Positions 1-13,600 of a DNA stretch of 64,000 nt are shown here, piece after piece. This stretch comes from Bimastos eiseni (Eukaryota; Annelida; Clitellata; Crassiclitellata; Lumbricidae): contig OY365807.1 of the NCBI GenBank assembly GCA_959347315.1, positions 28,984,868 to 29,048,867 on the forward strand, given 5' to 3'. A program made the translations under genes and the position numbers. Below the pieces are notes generated by a model, which saw nothing but the letters and a program-made list of their open reading frames with translations, was not told where the DNA came from and searched no databases. Position 1 is the stretch's first letter. Every line of letters starts with the position of its first letter.

Positions 1-460
1 AGAAGAAGAGTTAAAGGAATAGTAAGACGAAGAGTTAAAAGGTAGAGGAGTAAAAAGGTAGAAGACGACGATTACGAAGATTCAAAAGAAACAAAAACAC
101 GAAGAAGAAGAAGAAGAAGAAGGAAGAAGAAGAAGAAGCATAAAAAGAAGAAGAAGATACTGAATAAGTGAAAGATGAAGAAGAAAAAATAAGAGGAAGA
201 AGAAGACGAGGATGAACAAGAAAATAAAGAAGAAGAAAAATTATGACCAACACTCGTACAAACGATTGCTATTAATAGCTGCCATGATATACATGCAACA
301 AGTATAGTAGGCTCTGCACGCTTGGTTTAAATCGAATGCTGATTCATAGGAGCTTAAACTATGGCGCTAGTTAATTATCCATGACCTCCAATAAGCCAAC
401 ACGGGTGCTATGTGAATTGTCTGTTACAACTACTGTTGCAATTACTAAACGATTGTTTAG
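1..460. other. Purine-rich repeat and intron of the upstream receptor gene
   Basis: The first 240 bases are a degenerate GAA/AAG purine tract. The rest, up to the acceptor ending at 460, reads as an intron of the receptor gene whose next exon starts at 461. Earlier exons of that gene must lie left of the window. Confidence 0.6.
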
Positions 461-667
461 GCAATCGAACAGACAATGGATCTGTTGAGATGAAGATATC
501 CTGTAGTTCTTCAACCACCTTCTTCTCATCATCAACTCTGACCACCGTGACTTCAGCTGATGCCAATGCTATAACTGCAACTTCAGCAACAACAGCTGCT
601 CCATCAACGAGCCTCTCTTCATCTCTTCCTCCTTCATCCGATGAAAATCATGGCATCAATCAAACCG
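461..667 (+). CDS. Receptor 1 exon: Ser/Thr-rich stalk
   Basis: The exon follows an acceptor (gattgtttag) and ends in phase 1 before a weak donor (gttaaat). It encodes 68 full codons, mostly Ser, Thr and Ala, with two NxS/T-type glycosylation sites near its start (NRT, NGS). The stalk is about a third as long as that of the downstream paralogue. The donor is the weakest splice site in this gene model. Confidence 0.65.
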
Positions 668-3239
668 GTTAAATCAATATCCTCCTAGTTTCCATTGGCA
701 TAATTAAAGCAGACGGCGGATTTGGCGGATATTAGAAAATTATGAGTAGCCTACATTTTAACTATTCAGCAAATGCGTATTTACTCCATGCTCTGCAACG
801 ATTTCTGAACTCATATTTGTTATAACAATAACAATTTCTCATTTATAAAGCAACCGTCTGCGACGTATCAAAATTAAGCTGCAAAGTCTACTATCAGGTC
901 GGTTGAGAGCAGGTTATTTGAAACAAATGAATCCCAGTGGTAAGGTGAGCCGTAATTTGCGAAGGTGGAAGGCATCGTAGGTGGTTGGTCGCTGCACACA
1001 TTCAACTGCACACTTAGCTCTAGGCCAAAGTGGCTGCGAAGTCTGCGAACGGTCTGATGAATGTGTAATTTCAACAATTACAAACATGAGCAGATCTTGG
1101 AACTCGGTTCAAAATAAACAAAATTTAATTGATGTATTCTGTCGTTCTTGCACCTCTGCGAATTGATTGTTAAGCTCCTGATGTTATATGAGGCTAATTA
1201 TTATCCAGTGTCACTGACATCTACAAAAACCTCTGTCACACATTTCACGCGGCTATTACATAGGAAATCATCCATCACAAATGGCGTCAAATGATGTTCA
1301 GCATGCTTCATTTGAATGTCCAGGGTACACCTACATAAAAATTGAGAGTCATAGCTATGGTTTGATTGATTGATGACTGCACTCATTAGGCAGTATTTAC
1401 TCTATCAGGAAGTATGCCATTGTATGGTGTATCTACGAGCGAACCTGGTATCATCACTTCACGTGAATTTGTGTTTTGATAGATAGAGCATGTTATGACT
1501 TTCAGTGGCCATGGCAGTCGGAGTTGCCGTTGGTGGCCTCGTCATTATCGCCATCATTATCGCAATAACAGTATGCATCTACATCTGTCAATCAAAAAGG
1601 CAAGATATGTTGATTGCTTACATAAATAAAAGTTGCAAAAACGTAAACTTTACTCTTTTCTTACTGTAACAGGCACTGCAGCTAAATGTAAGTGCACGGC
1701 AGCTACAAATCGAAGTTAATATTGTTACGTTAGGCTACATGGTTGCATAATATGATTTAATCCGTTCTGTTTTGAGGCTCCTTGTCTCTCAATAATTTAA
1801 TAGCATTGGCGTAGTTTCCCTCACATGCCTGAGACGAAATCTAACTAGCCTAGTGTCTCTTGGCCGACGACGCATGTCTTTTATGCACCGTACACTGACA
1901 ATTCAACGCTTCAATACAATAGCCTTTCGAAGGACTAGACCGCGATTCTTACTCTCTGAAAAGTTCCATGTCCATGGAGATCATGTGCAAATTATCGGAA
2001 AATAATTTTTTATTTTACTAGTAGACAGCGTTTAGAAGAATACATAATCTGCAATTGTCATCGTCATCACCATCGTCATCATCATCGTCACCAACAATAC
2101 ATCATCAACATCTTCATCTTCATCATCACCATCATCATCATCACGATCATCATCACTACCATCATCATCGTCAAGGTTTTATTATGATCATTGTTATTAT
2201 GATCGTTATTGCTAATATAGTCATCATTACTTTCCATTTTTCTGTTTAGCTTTGTGTTGAGTCGTGAGCGCCTCTGATATGAGTGGCGCTATATAAGTGC
2301 TCCGTTACACTACATTACATTATTCAAAGTGCCCATTATCGGCAAAAATCGTTATGAGAATTAATGCAATAATTAAACTTCAATTGACAACTGAAAACTA
2401 TTGATGCTAAAAACACAATGCAAAGGCCATTGGCTCTAACAACTCATAAATACTCGGAATATATCGATGAGTTGCATAATAGAATTTGACATAATTTAGG
2501 GCACGTAACGCTCATTTATTTTTTACGTAATTAGTTACTAAATGTAAACTCGTCTCAATTTTCTGTAGTAAAGTTTACTATCGCGATACTTGAATTACCA
2601 TGTTCTGCGAATTCCATTTGCAGACAACCGGAAGTTGTTTTGAAGAGCGAAAGCGCTAGAAAGACAGAAGCAGTCTCTCACGACGACGATTCATATCTGG
2701 CTGCAACCGAATTGCCCAACATTGTACATCGTAAAGTGACAGGAGAAGATGAAGAGGATACGAAGATTGTAGCAAGTAGAACTTACTCAGTAATAGACAA
2801 TGAAAACTTACCTGCTGAACTATATGATCCAGAAGGAGGAAGCAATGGAGCGTCAAATGGAGTAGGAATACGAAAAGGAGGTGCGAGAGTGACCGGAAGA
2901 GGAAGGACAGAAGACGAACGAGAGGGCTCAACTATTTACCCAGCAGGAGAAAAAGCACCTGGAAACTCAGAGATTCGAACACCCTATAAGAACCAGAAAA
3001 AAATCAGAAGAGGAACGCAGCCGTTTAGAAATATCGCAGTCGGTCAGTTGCAAGCGATCTTCCCTCCATATCTTCAATCAGCTCAAATACCGAATCATGA
3101 TCAGCTTAACAGGAGATCGAACGACGCCAGAATTCAGCAAAACATTTCTGTAGAAGAATCAGAAACATCTGAAACCAACGTCCAAATAAATCCACTTCAA
3201 CTGCTTATGGAACGCCTGGGCCATGATTACAACTGCTGA
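461..3239 (+). CDS. Mucin-like single-pass receptor, 3' part (paralogue of the gene at 7278-16543)
   Basis: This is the 3' end of a split gene with CDS exons 461-667, 1506-1599 and 2624-3239 (917 nt visible). The order is a Ser/Thr-rich extracellular stalk, one membrane helix and a cytoplasmic tail of about 205 residues. Joining phases are 1 and 2, the same as in the downstream receptor gene. The membrane exon is 94 nt in both genes, and the stalk exons open alike (GNRTDNGS here, GSRTDGSP there). By analogy the missing 5' exons should encode a SUEL-like lectin and a CUB-like domain, but that is inference. The tail ends in an Ile-Asn-Pro-Leu-Gln version of the NPxY motif found in the paralogue. 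Its ligand and function are unknown. An AATAAA at 3911-3916 could end the transcript. Confidence 0.75.
1506..1599 (+). CDS. Receptor 1 exon: transmembrane segment, GC-AG donor
   Basis: This 94-nt exon encodes a Gly/Val/Ile-rich helix of about 25 residues (AVGVAVGGLVIIAIIIAI) followed by a basic stop-transfer QSKR. It enters in phase 1 and leaves in phase 2, exactly like the 94-nt membrane exon at 14913-15006. The donor is AAAAG followed by gcaaga, a GC rather than GT donor. Its position is fixed by the equal exon length and by the open frame into 2624. Confidence 0.78.
2053..2240 (+). repeat. (CAT/CGT)n trinucleotide repeat in receptor 1 last intron
   Basis: This is a degenerate CAT/CGT array with CAC interruptions. 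It gives a His- or Ser-rich open frame that is not coding. It is followed at about 2265-2325 by a sequence resembling a SINE 3' tail (gcgctatataagtgc). Confidence 0.85.
2624..3239 (+). CDS. Receptor 1 last exon: cytoplasmic tail
   Basis: The exon starts after the acceptor ttccatttgcag and runs 205 codons to a TGA. The tail is hydrophilic, with acidic and basic patches, and carries a Tyr motif (TYSVIDNENL) that aligns with IYSEINDATI in the paralogue. Near the end it has VQINPLQLL where the paralogue has VQLNPLYGM, so the NPxY tyrosine is replaced by Gln. The extreme C terminus is HDYNC. Confidence 0.75.
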
Positions 3240-5163
3240 AACAACTAAATCCATCCTCCTTGTACTATGTTGTAGTTAAAAAGTTACAACTTACGTGCAC
3301 CATAGAAACGTCTTATTACCATTCATGCATGCATATATATATAATTATATATACATACATGTACAAATACATACAGGCTCTCACATACATATACCCACAT
3401 ACATACATGTAGGCCCTACATATATAAATTTGTATGTATGTAAATTGACTTGTCCTTTATTGGCAATAATGTTTTGTTGGTGTCTCTTAGCGTGTGACGA
3501 ATAATGATGTCGAACTTTCTGTTTTCACTAGAATCAGATTTCGCACAATACGTCTCGCGTTTACGAATGCACGCACAACACATGTATACATGTATGTATG
3601 TATGTATGTATGTATGTATGTATGTATGTATGTATGTATGTATGTATGTATGTATGTATGTATGTATGTATGTATGTATATATGTATGTATGTATGTAGG
3701 TAGGTATGTAGGTAGGTATGTAGGTATGTATGCATCTGGACTTTAGTAGGAACCCGGTAAAATCGCTTTAAAATTGACTGTCTAAGGGGCCTGAGCAGGT
3801 GCGTCTTAAAATGGCTACAAGTAGGTCTAACATCGACTCCAGACCTGTAATTACTTGTCATCATCCGTTCACACGATACTTGTTATCATATTGCGGTTTG
3901 TGAGTTTTAAAATAAAACGATAATGTTATTAAACCCAATGATAGAGAGATGGCCTGTGGTGGATAAGCCGTTCTAAAAAGATGTTGGGTCTGAAATAAAG
4001 AATCAAATGACGTATACATGTAATCGACCTGAATGGACAGATGGAGGAAGAAAGTTCAACAACTATGTAGGCTAGCCAGGAAACACAAGAAAGTTCTTGT
4101 GTTATATACACATAACCCGAGAAAGACAATCAGACTGAATGATGAGTCCGGCCAATAAGGATTTATTTAGGTATCGATGTTTTTGACCAGAGTTCATCGC
4201 TCTTTAAACTATGAGCCATAGAAAATTCTATGCTAGACAAAGTAGTCACGGCAATGATTTAAAGACATATTTTGATCATATTTTGACATTATCAGTTAAG
4301 GACCTAAATATAGATAGCCAAGAATTCCTGAACGCTTCTTAGTTAATAACAAGCGTTAATAATAAGCGTTAATAACGCTTTGATGTTTCAGCAGACTGGA
4401 CAGCTTTCAGCAGCACAATCCGTTAACGAACAACTACATAACTCCGAGATATATATCTCTATATAACTCTGAGACTCATTTAATATATATGCACAACTAT
4501 AAATGTATCACACGGCCTTCATAATAGGAAGGAATGCTAGCGGGATATAGGAAGTTAGGATTGACCTGGCCTATATTTAATTTGAGCTACAAAAATTTTT
4601 TATTAGGCCATAATAGTTCAAGCACACTTCTGATAGGTTTCAGTCATGTGGGCTGTAGGTCGTGGATGCTGGATAAATATATGCTCATAAACCTGCCATA
4701 TAATTGAAAACTCGGACCAAATGTAAACTAGGTCTACTAGAACCTCTTTCAAACCTGTGACACATCAGCTATCGTGTAGTTGTTTAAATACAATTGTTTG
4801 CCCAAATCTGATGTGAACAGGATTGTCTTTTGTATCACAAGCTGTTATTCTTGTCAGGGCCCATCCACATCCTATTTTACGCACGCACTGAGGAGAGGCG
4901 GGGGTTGATTTTGAAGATAACTAAATTCTGTTCAGGGTGTCGAGACTTAAAGTTATTAACTATGAAAATCAGAACAAAATACCAAACCACTTAGTATATT
5001 CCTGCCTTATCAATTATGTAGCGTCAAAACTGGTAAAAATGAAAGTGTTAATATTGCTAATATTTTATTTCGTCATAACGGTCAACAAATTTTCCCAAGC
5101 AAACATTAACAAAATTGAATAGTAGCCCTACGGTAAAATAATTGTCTTTTAAATAACTTTAAG
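3240..5163. other. Intergenic region between receptor 1 and the first MITE
   Basis: It holds the presumed 3' UTR of receptor 1, a TATG microsatellite and single-copy-looking AT-rich DNA. I see no supported gene. Confidence 0.6.
3585..3732 (+). repeat. (TATG)n microsatellite
   Basis: A nearly perfect GTAT tetranucleotide array of about 110 bp degenerates at its 3' end to TAGG units. All open frames across it (YVCM-type repeats) are simple-repeat artefacts. Confidence 0.95.
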
Positions 5164-6040
5164 GGCGTCCATAAATGACGTCATTCGCCTAGGGGAGGGA
5201 GATCACACACTTGTGACGATGTGTGACAAGCGGGAGGGGGTCGACGAAATGTGACGTCACCTCATCACATCAAACATCAAAATGGTAATCTTATTGAAAA
5301 CTTTCACTCAATTAAACAAGTTCCACTTAATTAACAGTAGACCTAAGTGTTATCACAATTTAGCAACACTAATTATGATTATTGTAATCTTGGTTTTTGG
5401 ATTGTTTACTTTTACGCTCGCTGCCAATTTTGGGGTTTTGGAAGTGAGGCAGCCATTTTGTAACACACAAGCAGGAATCAATTATTCTGCCAAAATGCAT
5501 CAGGCCACAGAGAGTCACTGCAGGTCGGCATTAGTGTAGCAAATGGAGAAAGTGTGGATCGGATACTCGAAGAAGGGTTAGATCTGAATGGAATATCTAT
5601 TGAGCAAGATGTGAGAACCAAGCTGTTGTATATATTCCATGAAGGAGCATTCTGTTTCTCCGTGGGAGAATGGAGAAGCATAAAGTTTGGGTTGCTTCAA
5701 GTTTTTATTTTTATTAAACATTTTTCAATAAATGTAATGATTCTACCGGAGCTCTTCATCTTGTGGCATGCATGATCAGTGTAATAATTATACTCTCTTT
5801 ATTTTTATTCGTTCTATATAGTTTTAAATATTTTTTACAGTCATAACTATTTTTTTGATAATTGTAATTGATAATTGTAAGAAACTTGCATTTAGCATTC
5901 TAGACATCGGGTTTCTCGGGAGTCAGAGACTTGTGACGTCATATCTGAAGGGAGTGATAACTTTTGTGACGGCGTGCGATGAGGGGAAGGGGTCAAAATC
6001 CTTCTAAAATTGCTTGACGTCATTTATGGACGTCCTCTTA
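5164..6040. mobile_element. MITE-like element, copy 1 (CGTCCATAAATGACGTCA termini)
   Basis: The ends are inverted: CGTCCATAAATGACGTCA on the left and TGACGTCATTTATGGACG on the right, continuing as imperfect similarity for roughly 80-90 bp inward. The interior has no transposase. The same termini bound the copy at 35763-36290, so this is a dispersed family. The target-site duplication is unclear, so I do not assign a superfamily. Small open frames inside look non-coding. Confidence 0.85.
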
Positions 6041-7277
6041 GCTAATGAACTATTTTAAATTGGGTTTGAGAAGTTTAGTTAAGAGTATGAAGTTGAGGGT
6101 TTACAAAATATATGGGGTAGCAGCAAGAGGAAGGAGTGTGAAAATATATTTTGATGGATACGTAATCTATGGATGGGCCATAAAGAATAATAAGCTATTT
6201 TGTAGTTACTAGTAGTTTTTATCGACAATTGAAACAGGAAGTGAAAACGCAGCCACGTGCGTAATTACAGCAAGAAAGGACTGAACCGTGTTCTATTGTT
6301 CTATTGAGTCTGCTCATCTGGACTTGAAATGCCGACTGCGCCGTCTAAAAACGCTGAGAACAACAACATGTTTTCAAAAACTGAGTTGAGCTAAATCCGT
6401 CTTCGTACGCAAAGTCACGCTAACTGTTAATAATTTTATATCATATGGCCACAAGCCTTAAGGGAACAATCCATTATAGCAGAGCAGTAAAATGCAATTG
6501 TTGATCACGTCTTTAATAACGACTATTCGTGTAGCTGTATTTTTGAGCAGTTGGCTACACGCTGACTTAGATGCTCGTCAAACTAAAATTACGATACGAA
6601 ACGGTCAATATACTTCATACCAGTGGGCCTATGCGAGACCACGAGTAGGGCGTTTTTCTTTATTTGCAAAGTAGACGAACTATAAAGAAGAGTCAGCCTA
6701 TTCAATTCAATGGCATGTGTATGCAGCATTACAGTTTTCCCAAAGAATAGACTACCCCCTCGGTCCGCTTAGTGCTTATGCCTGGGCAGAATCAAGCTTG
6801 TCATGGTCTAGTGAGCGAGAGTGGATGACTAAAGTGTATGCTGTATATGATGCGCAAATAGGCATATACTGGCCTATAGTGTTGCGTAGGCCTATGAAAC
6901 AGCGACGAAAACGAGTAATATTGTTCGCAACCTAGAATCGGATATTAACAACTCAATTGCCTTTTTGCATAGGCTTCAAACGAAAGACAAATAGCTAAGA
7001 AAGAGGAATCTTACTGAACTTTGTTTCGTCATAGTAACTCATCGCAGGAGTTCACTTGCGTTCCAAAACGTCGCCAGTAGAGGCGAAAATAATTGAAACA
7101 TTGGTTGTAACTTTGCGCATTACTGCTTTACGCATGGATTTACCAGCAAATGTAGCGACATAGAAACTAGTTTGATAGTAAGAATGGACAGCGAGACGAA
7201 GGACATTGTCATTCTTAATTAAGCTCAAGAATTCAGGTTAATTAGTTAGATGTAACTATAAGAGGACCGGAGACATT
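6041..7277. other. Upstream region of receptor 2
   Basis: Intergenic DNA that should contain the promoter and 5' UTR of the gene starting at 7278. No TATA box at a sensible distance, CpG island or known element is convincing. Confidence 0.5.
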
Positions 7278-7350
7278 ATGAAAGGAGCAATAATGTCGAC
7301 TTCTCTGCTTCTTGTGTTGTCGCTTACCTTGACGATCCCAGAAATAACAG
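7278..7350 (+). CDS. Receptor 2 exon 1: signal peptide
   Basis: The exon has 24 codons from an ATG, with a short polar start and a Leu-rich core (LLLVLSLTLTI), typical of a secretory signal. The donor is ACAG followed by gtatta, phase 1. A second ATG six codons in is also possible. The exon is too short to be found by length alone. It is supported by the matching phase of the SUEL exon. Confidence 0.72.
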
Positions 7351-7613
7351 GTATTATTAAACTCTGCTTATTGGCTCCATGTGTTCAAATACTCAGCAAA
7401 TTCTCATCCATATCATTATCATCATCGTCGTCGTCATCGTCATCGTCATCATAATCATCATCGTCGTCATCGTCGTCGTCGTCGTTGTCGTCATCGTCAA
7501 CGTCATCGTCATCGTCATCGTCAACGTCATCGTCATCGTCATCGTCATCGTCATAGTCGTCATCGTCATCGTCATCGTCATCATCATCATCGTCATCGTC
7601 ATCATCATCATCG

Positions 7614-7655
<42 letters not shown>

Positions 7656-10600
7656 ACGTCATCGTCATAATTATCATCATCATCGTCATCGTCATCATCC
7701 TCATTATCATCATCATCATCATCGTCATCATTATCGTCATCATCGTCATCGTCATCGTCATCGTCGTCGTCATCGTCATTGTCATCGTCGTCATCATCAT
7801 CATCATCATCATCATCGTCATAGTCATCGTCATCACCATCGTCATCGTCATCATCATCATAATCATCATCGTCATCGTCGTCGTCATCATCATCATCATC
7901 ATCATTATCGTCATCATCACAAACATCGTCGTCTTGACCACCACCATCAGCATGGTACTAAAGTCCTATTTCTGAAGGACATTAAAGATAACTGGCGGAA
8001 GCACCGGGTTCTGTCGGTATGATCGCAAGGGGTGATTTGTGTCGATTTGCACTGCTATTGAATTTCAATCTCAGCTATACGATATTTTGCTGATGCCTTC
8101 TTTAAGACATCTTATTTATATTGGACTACGTATTTTAAAAATCTTTTTATTTACCACGTAATTCGCACTCACAATGGCATAAATCATAATGATCATCATT
8201 TGATTTGATCAAGAACGACCATCATCATCAGCACCATCATTATCATCCTCAAAATCATTATTTGTGAATTAATGAACTATCAGTTATCATCATCACCCAG
8301 GATCGTAGATTTTAATTAGTTCTATCAATATTATCGTCATCATTAATAATTATCCTCATCGTTAATTATCATCATCATTATTCTCGGCATTGACTCTCTC
8401 CGGAGCATCGTTTAAATATAATTTCGACTTAAACTTATCCCTCTGACAGTGATAGTAGCAGACTAGTTTGGAGATGGTAGCACTAGTTCTACATAGAGAG
8501 AATAGTCATGCCATACCTCTAAGAAAATTCAACGTTTTATGTTTTAGGTAGCATGATCTATGCTGGCTGTAGACCTGCTGATAACTGGGCTTTTAAACTT
8601 CAATGCAGTCAAACCCAGATCACTTGGGTTCAGGACGCGTTATTCGGAGCAATAACTGATCGTGGTGCTCTAAGCAATTTCTGCGACAATGCTGTTCCGA
8701 ATCGTACAACAGAATGCATTCCTCAGCGGAATCTGAATAACAGAAATCTCCGATTAGCTTGCAACACAATCCGAGGTCTATGCCAACCAACTGAACCAAC
8801 GGTCGAGATGAGCGCATCTACGTTCAACAGTTGTAATTCCTATAGTTTTACATATGCCTACGCTGTCTACGACTGTCTACCAAGTGAGGATGATTGAGTA
8901 AATTATGTCTAGACATTAGATAGGCCTAGGCCTACTTCATCACACTTGTATATCATCAGGTAGTGAGTTGACACACGCAGCAAACTGCGGCTTTGAAACG
9001 CACTGCAAGAAGGAGAGAGATTTCAAGAATAAAAGTAGAACTTCAGTTTACCGTTGATGGATATTTTGCCGTCACTTTCTTACATGTATAGGCCTAGCCT
9101 ATCTGGTTTCCCGTATTTTAAAATGTTACAATTAGCATTACGCGGATTTGTGAATATAAGAATCTTACATATGTTTTGACATTTGCGGATTGGGCCAACA
9201 CGGAAGTTAGGTATCTGATCGGTTAACCGTCTTCAAAATTGATTTGCTCCTATTTCGTCGATCTATACATCTGAGAATCCTCTTTCCCGTCTGACGAATC
9301 TGATTTGTTGCCACTACTCGTCTACTCCTAATGAGTTCATACTCACCAAGAACTTCAAGGCCATGTCAATAATACATTTGATTCACTTGCATCTGATTGA
9401 CTATAATTATTATCTGTATGAAACTAAGAGTTTTTTCACTCACTAACAACACGGTCGAGTAAATCCACCCAACCACCTGTTTATCTTCGTCATAACATGT
9501 AGTTTACAATCCAGCCACTTCCCTCAACCCGCTCCTCTTCCTTCCTCACATATTCGTTCCGTCACCACATCATTGATATTTGTAAATCGTTCCGTACTCA
9601 TAGCTGCAGTTTCTCTGGACAAACTCCAGCCAGAAATTAAGATCCATCCTATAAACTCACCAAAACCTCACCACTTGCTATTTCTCCACAGGTTTTTCAC
9701 TCAACAGAGAACCCTGCTCTTTCACGTGACCAATTCAGAGTTCTCGTTTTCCAGCTTTCTCCGTCGTCGTTTTAATAAAAAACACCAATCACTTTCGTCG
9801 TCCGATTGCTCAACCTTGAATCCACCCAAACAAGTCGTCTGCAACTCGTTCGCCTGTGCTGTCGCCACAGTACACTCAAATATCACTTCATTCCTTAGAT
9901 CACCTCATTGATTGAAAATCTAGGAGCGCATTCACTTAAAAGTCATATCACCAACATCAAGCTCCCTACATTTCTCCCAGCTCATATGCCTTTGCAACCT
10001 CGTCACCACCCAACCACCCGATTCTATTCGAGTATCATAATAGCTCACTTTCCCACTCTCTGCATGAGGATATTCTCTATCAATATAATGCGATACTTTG
10101 AAAAGATTCTCGGATTTGTGGTCATTAAATCATCTTTAAAAAATTCTTAAGAGGTTAAAATAAAACTGCACTTCCTGTAGTCTGTAGGCCTACATAGGCA
10201 TGCATTGTTTTGCAGCGGATAATTCCAGGAATGTATACCTCAGTCCAGCATCGGATGGTTCGAGCAGCAATGCATCGGAAAACGTCTATCTGATGTCAAA
10301 AGACTACGACCGGCAATCATACACTGACTCCCAGATCAGCCGGTGCTTGGTCACAGTCAACTCAGGCACCAGTCTACGCTTCAGGGTCCTAGATCTAGTA
10401 GGACAGACAACGGGAGGAGTTTCTAGCAGCGTTGCCTGTCCCTACAACCTCTCTATTAACGGAAATGGTTATTTAATGGAATGGTGTGGGCAGGTACAGT
10501 GGGATTATTTCCAGAACTACGACTTCTCCATACCATCCTCTGGATCTAATGGACTGACAGTGGATGTTGCATTCAGCTCTCAGGACTCATCAGTTCAAGG

Positions 10601-13600
10601 AAGAGTCTGGATTCTCGTCGAAGGTAAGTTTGGTATCATAACATAAACATAGCTTCGCAGTTCATTATAGTCTTTTGATTACCTTCAAAGCCGTGTACTC
10701 CTTATTGCGTGAAAGAGAAGCTTCGTCAAGCACATGCCTGTCTTTTGACTCATTGGCGTTCATTCAACTCAAATTTCCAAAGAATGAGTTCTGGAATGGT
10801 TTGCCAGTCAATTCTTGATTACGTAATCACCGTTCCATTCGGTTTCTTTGTCCAATAGTTGTTATTTCCACTTACTTTGATCAGTTCCTAATAATGAGTT
10901 GCTAAAAATGAATTGCTAATAATGAATTGCTAATAATGAATTGCTACTAATGAATTGCTAATAATGAATTGCTAATAATGAATTGCTAAAAATGAATTTC
11001 TAAGAATGAATTGCTAATAATGAATTGCTAATAATGAATTGCTAAAAATGAATTTCTAAGAATGAATTGCTAATAATGAATTGCTAATAATGAATTGCTA
11101 ATAATGAATTGCTAATAATGAATTGGCGCTTTCTTTCTGTGACGCCTCTTCGAACAAAATCCAGCCACGGAAATACGTGGCCCAGTATATAGACCGATAG
11201 ATTAGCATACAAATGAGTTTTAGCGCTTTAGATTGTAGGATCTAGATACACTTACTTGCGCATTTCAATTAGCCTACCATGGTTTTTGCTTCCTTTAGGC
11301 CTAATTGTCGCTCTCACAATCACTCGAACGCAGCAGTGACAGTTTTATGCAAGTTTTAAGTGTTCAGACGAGCAAAGCTGCTGGTCTTAATCGTTTCCCT
11401 GTTAACTTAAGTTTGTCTGCAATTGCGACCGAGACTCATTATACATATAAAGGCGCTGTTCAACGAATCCTATTAACCCCGCTGCGTATAGTACTCTCAC
11501 CGAGCAACTAAGGTGCACAGAGCGTATAATGAGAAGGAAATGTCACATGTTGACTTACATGCTAGCATGAAACAATTGACACAAGGAGTTGCCTAACGTA
11601 ACTGGATATGAATATGTCGGAAAATCTGGTGGCGCATCAGTAAAATTCGAATGATCGCTTCGGAGAAATGTATCTGTGTTCGGCACAGGTGGTTGCACTA
11701 GGAAGCAGAGGATGGAACCTGGGAGGGAGGGAGAGAGAGAGGGAAGGAGAGGGTGGAGGATGCTGTGACCGGCAATGACACTCGGAATACGTGACAAGTG
11801 GCATCTCGAGGACGAAGTTCATTTCTCATTACGGTTTAATCAATTGTCTGCTCAATTGCAGTGCGGATAAGCTAATCGTCACGTTTAATTCGAAATAACA
11901 AATTGTAGCGCTGTGCTGCATGTCGGATTTATAATGGAGGTGGACTGGGCCACAGAGATCTAGTTCATCGAAACTCTGTACACATGGCGATGCATGGGCA
12001 GCGAGTGGCTATGTCAGTCAGCAAGTTATCGTCGTGTACGGGACATTGGTCCACGCCTCATACTCTTCTCGGGTTCCCATGGCAACAATAAACTTGTAAA
12101 ACATCTCAATCAAACAGGCCAGCCGTAGCTATGAAATACTTTATTTAACGTTTTCAGTGAATTTTCATCGTGTGAAATGCCCTGATGTATATAATCAGTC
12201 AATAACTTAGGTTGCAAGAGATCATAAAAAGCTAAGAAGTATTCTAAGAAGTCATGTGAAAAATATGACATGTTAGTTAAAGATTAGACGTCTATTGAAA
12301 CGGCAACTTAAGAGCATTAAATCGAAGTGAACAGTGTCTCAGTTGTGTCGCCAAATGAAGCAGCTTATGACTAAGTCTAGCGACATAGCACGAGAGGATT
12401 TTCGTTTCTGGACCCAGAGAATACTTTCAACGTACCTGCTCGTTCTGCTCCGCCAACTTAATCAGTTTATTTATTGACTTAAGACTGTATTACATTCAAA
12501 ATACTTATCCACCTTAGGCTGCATCGACATATCTTAGACACTGTTCTTTCCCAAATTGCGAAGACAATTGCTTGGTTTTGGTTGATGCCTTGTTCACCAA
12601 ACACCGAAATTACTAATAAAAATAAAAATGTTGATCATTCATAGCGTAAAATCTCATAATTATGTCAAAAGTGTTCTGCGGTCTTTGTTGTTTATATTGT
12701 TGACAACTTTGAATTTCAGGAAGTAGAACCGACGGTTCACCGGCCTACATTCAAACATTTAGTGGATTAAGTGCCTCAGCTACGACTACGGCCACAACAA
12801 CTACGACTATAACAACTTCCACTACAACGACTACTCCAACGACAACTACGACTACTCCAACGACTACTACGACTACTCCAACTACCACGACGACTGCTCC
12901 AACGACCACCACTACTCCAACTACCACTACAACGATCACTCCAACGACTACTCCATCAACTACTCCAACGACCACTACAACTACAACTACGACAACGACT
13001 ACTGTCGCACCAACATACACTTCAATTACGACTACTCCCACCAAAACAACTGTTCCAACTACTACTACGCCGACCACAACGACGACAACTACTTCAACTG
13101 TCAGACCTTTCACTCAATTAAGTATTGCGTCCACATCAACAACTGCTCTGCCAACTACTTCGACGACCACACCAACGACTACACCAACTGTTCCGTCTTC
13201 TGCTAGTACTCTGGTAACAGCTGCTCCTTCAACCCAGGCAACAACTCTCCCTTCGACTGTTATATCTCTTACAACTGCATCTTCTGATACGACACCTACA
13301 GTAGACCTTCCTACTCTCAATACTTCTGGTTATACTGCGACAGACACCAGTTCGGTATCGACAGCTATGATGGGAGTCAAGAATGACTCGGCGTCCAGCA
13401 ACACAGGTCAGTGAAGTTGCCATGTTGGCTTCATTGTCTATTTTCATTAACTAGAGAAGAAGTTGGTGACCAGATCTGACAGTTTGCTAAATTATTAATA
13501 AAATAATAGCAGCTGTCAACTGTCTTTATACTCTGCTGTCTTTTGTGTCGAATAGCAGTAATGTTAGTAATTGGGCTTTTGTTTTAGTCGATGAGAACTA

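Noticed and set aside
3487..3864. Frames with YIHT, YVCM or VCMY repeats
   Set aside because: Artefacts of the TATG microsatellite.
7379..8022. His/Arg-, Ile/Val- and Met/Thr-rich frames of about 200 aa
   Set aside because: Artefacts of the CAT/CGT trinucleotide array in intron 1 of receptor 2.
8553..8897. Stand-alone single-exon lectin gene ending at the TGA at 8897
   Set aside because: A consensus gtgagg donor precedes the stop and the phase joins the CUB-like exon at 10216. The signal peptide is in a separate upstream exon.
9573..10150. Two adjacent plus-strand frames of 112 and 80 aa in intron 2
   Set aside because: C/T-rich composition, no domain, no phase-compatible splice sites with the receptor exons.
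12751..13320. Minus-strand Val/Gly-rich frames
   Set aside because: Antisense shadow of the Thr/Pro mucin exon, which has matching splice sites and phases on the plus strand.
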